From a bacterium UBA2219 (lineage in GTDB: Bacteria > Desulfobacterota > Deferrimicrobia > Deferrimicrobiales > Deferrimicrobiaceae), in contig DCUH01000128.1 in assembly GCA_002327765.1 (NCBI GenBank), positions 1-5,048 on the forward strand: DNA of 5,048 bases. The letters are read 5' to 3'. Shown piece by piece: positions 3,336-5,048 of the stretch (positions are counted from its first letter, which is position 1; every line of letters starts with the position of its first letter). The translations under genes were made by a program, and so were the position numbers. Below the pieces are notes generated by a model that was not told where the DNA came from, did no database searches, and was given only the letters and a program-made list of their open reading frames with translations.

Positions 3336-5048
3336 TGGAGATATCGTTCTACCGGGAAAAGCTTTCCGAGTCCGGCCACCGCGTCCTGAACGCCGCGATC
3401 GAGGAGTCGCAGCGCCGGCATCACTACTACCTCGGGCTGGAGCACCTGTTCATCGCGTTCGCCGAGGAGGAGAAGGCGCTGTTCCGCGAGCTCATGGGGT
3501 CCATCGGGCTCAACGTCGAGGCGGTCCAGTACTCGGTCAACGAGCACCTCAACATCTCCCGCCAGTACCTGGGGGTGGGCTTGAAGGTGCCGCCCGCCAC
3601 GAAGCAGGTCTTCCGCGTGGCGTGGGAGACCGCCCAGCGGAACCGCCGGACGCAGATCGACGCGTCCGACCTGTTCCTCGGCATCTTCCACGAGGTCCAG
3701 TCCATCCCGGCGCGGATCCTGAAGAGCTACGGCGTCGACCCGGCGGTCGCGCTTTCCCGGTTCTCGGCGCAGCTGCGCAGCCGGGAGGAGAAGGTCGAGG
3801 AGTTCAAGAAGCGGTACGAGCTGCCGGCGAACCTGCGGACCTTCGCGGTCAACCTGAACCTGCTCGCCCGGGAGGGGAAGCTTCCCCCCATCATCGGGAG
3901 GGACGCCGAGATCGACCAGATCGTGGAGTACCTGTGCCACAAGGACCGGTGCAACTCCGTGATGATCCTCGGCGACCCCGGCGTGGGGAAGACCGCCGTG
4001 GTCGAGGGGCTGGCGATGCGCCTCGAATACGAGCCGCACCGCGTCCCGGAGCGGCTGCGGGGGCACCAGGTGGTCAACCTGCAGATGAACACGGTCGTTG
4101 CCGGCACCGTCTTCCGCGGCATGTTCGAGGACCGGATCGAGAAGGTGATCCAGGAGGTAAAGGAGCGGAAGAACATCATCCTGTTCGTCGACGAGGCGCA
4201 CACGCTGGTGGGCGCCGGCTCCGCCATGGGCGTGCCGTCCGACGCCGCGAACATCTTCAAGTCCGCGCTGGCCCGCGGCGAGGTGCAGATCATCGGGGCT
4301 ACCACGGGAACCGAGTACAAGGAGATCGTCCAGGAGGACGAGGCGCTCGCCCGGCGGTTCCGGGTGGTCAAGATCGGGGAGCCCACGCTCGACGAGACCC
4401 GGGAGATCCTGATGGGGCTCAAGCCTCGCTTGGAGGCGAACTACGGCGTGACCGTCCTGGACGAGGCGATCGAGTTCGCCCTCTCCATGTCCGACCGGTA
4501 CGCCCGGTCGCTGCGGCTCCCGGACAAGGCGATCAACTGGCTCGACACGGCGTGCGTGCGCGTGGAGATCCGCGGCGGCGAGGAAAAGGGGGTCACCGCG
4601 GACGACGTCCTCGACGTGATCTCGTCCGAGACGAAGACCCCCCCCGACATCATCCGGCGGGACGTGATCGACCGTTTCCGGGACATCGAGGAGCACATCT
4701 CCCGGCGGCTGGTCGGGCAGAAGGAGGCCGTCGCCGCCGTCTCCAAGGCGCTGCGGATGAACAAGGGCCCCCTGAAGGCGAACATGTACCGGCCGGACGG
4801 CGTGCTTCTCTTCCTCGGGCCCACGGGGGTGGGCAAGACGGAGATGGCGAAGGCCCTCGCGGAGTACCTGTTCGGCGACGATCGGCACATGGTCCGCGTG
4901 GACATGTCCGAGTACCGCGACGGGTCGCTGGCGGTCGACAAGCTCATCGGCATGCCCCGCGGCATCGTCGGGTCCGAGCGCGGCGGGATCCTCACGAACC
5001 AGGTGAAGGACAACCCGTACACCGTGGTCCTGCTCGACGAGATCGAGA
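3332..5048 (+). CDS. Hsp100/Clp AAA+ ATPase, ClpA/ClpC-like layout, no middle domain (3' end missing)
   Basis: A hexameric protein unfoldase; 572 codons are visible and the frame is still open at the edge. ATG at 3332 overlaps the htpX stop (ATGA); a weak GAGAGGG (3314-3320) lies upstream, and a second ATG follows at 3335. Residues 4-147 form a double Clp N-domain (HRVLNAAIEESQRRHHYYLG and a second repeat from about 82). D1 starts near 184 (LPPIIGRD), with Walker A GDPGVGKT (214-221), pore segment AGTVFRGMF (257-265), Walker B LFVDEAH (284-290), sensor GATT (322-325) and arginine fingers R341-R342. Only about seven residues (414-420) sit where ClpB inserts its coiled-coil middle domain. D2 has LVGQ (460-463), Walker A GPTGVGKT (496-503) and Walker B VVLLDEIE (565-572). 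The D2 pore loop reads GIVG (544-547), not GYVG. The ClpP-docking loop would lie beyond the window, so protease partnership cannot be judged. ClpA, ClpC or a separate Hsp100 subfamily are all possible. Confidence 0.93.
   Translation, partial: MMEISFYREKLSESGHRVLNAAIEESQRRHHYYLGLEHLFIAFAEEEKALFRELMGSIGLNVEAVQYSVNEHLNISRQYLGVGLKVPPATKQVFRVAWETAQRNRRTQIDASDLFLGIFHEVQSIPARILKSYGVDPAVALSRFSAQLRSREEKVEEFKKRYELPANLRTFAVNLNLLAREGKLPPIIGRDAEIDQIVEYLCHKDRCNSVMILGDPGVGKTAVVEGLAMRLEYEPHRVPERLRGHQVVNLQMNTVVAGTVFRGMFEDRIEKVIQEVKERKNIILFVDEAHTLVGAGSAMGVPSDAANIFKSALARGEVQIIGATTGTEYKEIVQEDEALARRFRVVKIGEPTLDETREILMGLKPRLEANYGVTVLDEAIEFALSMSDRYARSLRLPDKAINWLDTACVRVEIRGGEEKGVTADDVLDVISSETKTPPDIIRRDVIDRFRDIEEHISRRLVGQKEAVAAVSKALRMNKGPLKANMYRPDGVLLFLGPTGVGKTEMAKALAEYLFGDDRHMVRVDMSEYRDGSLAVDKLIGMPRGIVGSERGGILTNQVKDNPYTVVLLDEIE

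Noticed and set aside
2741..4888. A 715-codon open frame on the minus strand across htpX and the Hsp100 gene.
   Set aside because: It lies wholly opposite two clear genes, has low-complexity Arg/Leu/Asp/His-rich composition with no recognisable motif, and is what GC-biased third positions produce on the opposite strand.

Overview
This is a GC-rich bacterial window (GC strongly favoured at third codon positions) holding a dense, all plus-strand protein quality-control cluster. No rRNA or other taxonomic marker is visible. The protein styles (a DnaK tail ending in a VVDAEYE-type motif, small heat-shock proteins starting M-x-IVRWW, a short HtpX) fit a Gram-negative, Desulfobacterota/deltaproteobacteria-like lineage. 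That placement is a low-confidence inference. The DNA looks chromosomal; I see no transposase, integrase, tRNA, CRISPR or attachment site.

Layout: 1-434 is the 3' end of dnaK (lid and C-terminal tail). 435-485 is a short leader with a 7-bp GNRA-loop stem. 486-884 and 902-1354 are two tandem Hsp20/alpha-crystallin genes, which are paralogues. 1355-1432 is a very GC-rich spacer that can fold into a long hairpin. 1433-2428 encodes a DnaJ-family Hsp40 whose zinc module is cut down to two CxxCxGxG motifs. 2429-2477 is a small AT-rich island with a perfect TATAAT and a strong Shine-Dalgarno. 2478-3335 is htpX, an integral-membrane M48 zinc protease. From 3332, overlapping the htpX stop by 4 bases (ATGA), an Hsp100/Clp AAA+ ATPase runs off the right edge after 572 codons.

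How they may work together: the sHsps would co-aggregate with unfolding proteins, DnaK with the J-protein would extract and refold them, HtpX would cut damaged membrane proteins, and the Hsp100 would unfold substrates. The Hsp100 has no room for the ClpB middle domain that docks DnaK. It is therefore ClpA/ClpC-like in layout, yet its D2 pore loop carries GIVG where the family normally has GYVG. The points most worth following are this divergent Hsp100, the single-zinc-centre DnaJ, the unequal sHsp pair, and the linkage of sHsp, sHsp, DnaJ, HtpX and Hsp100 directly behind dnaK. No gene-free stretch exceeds 80 bases.
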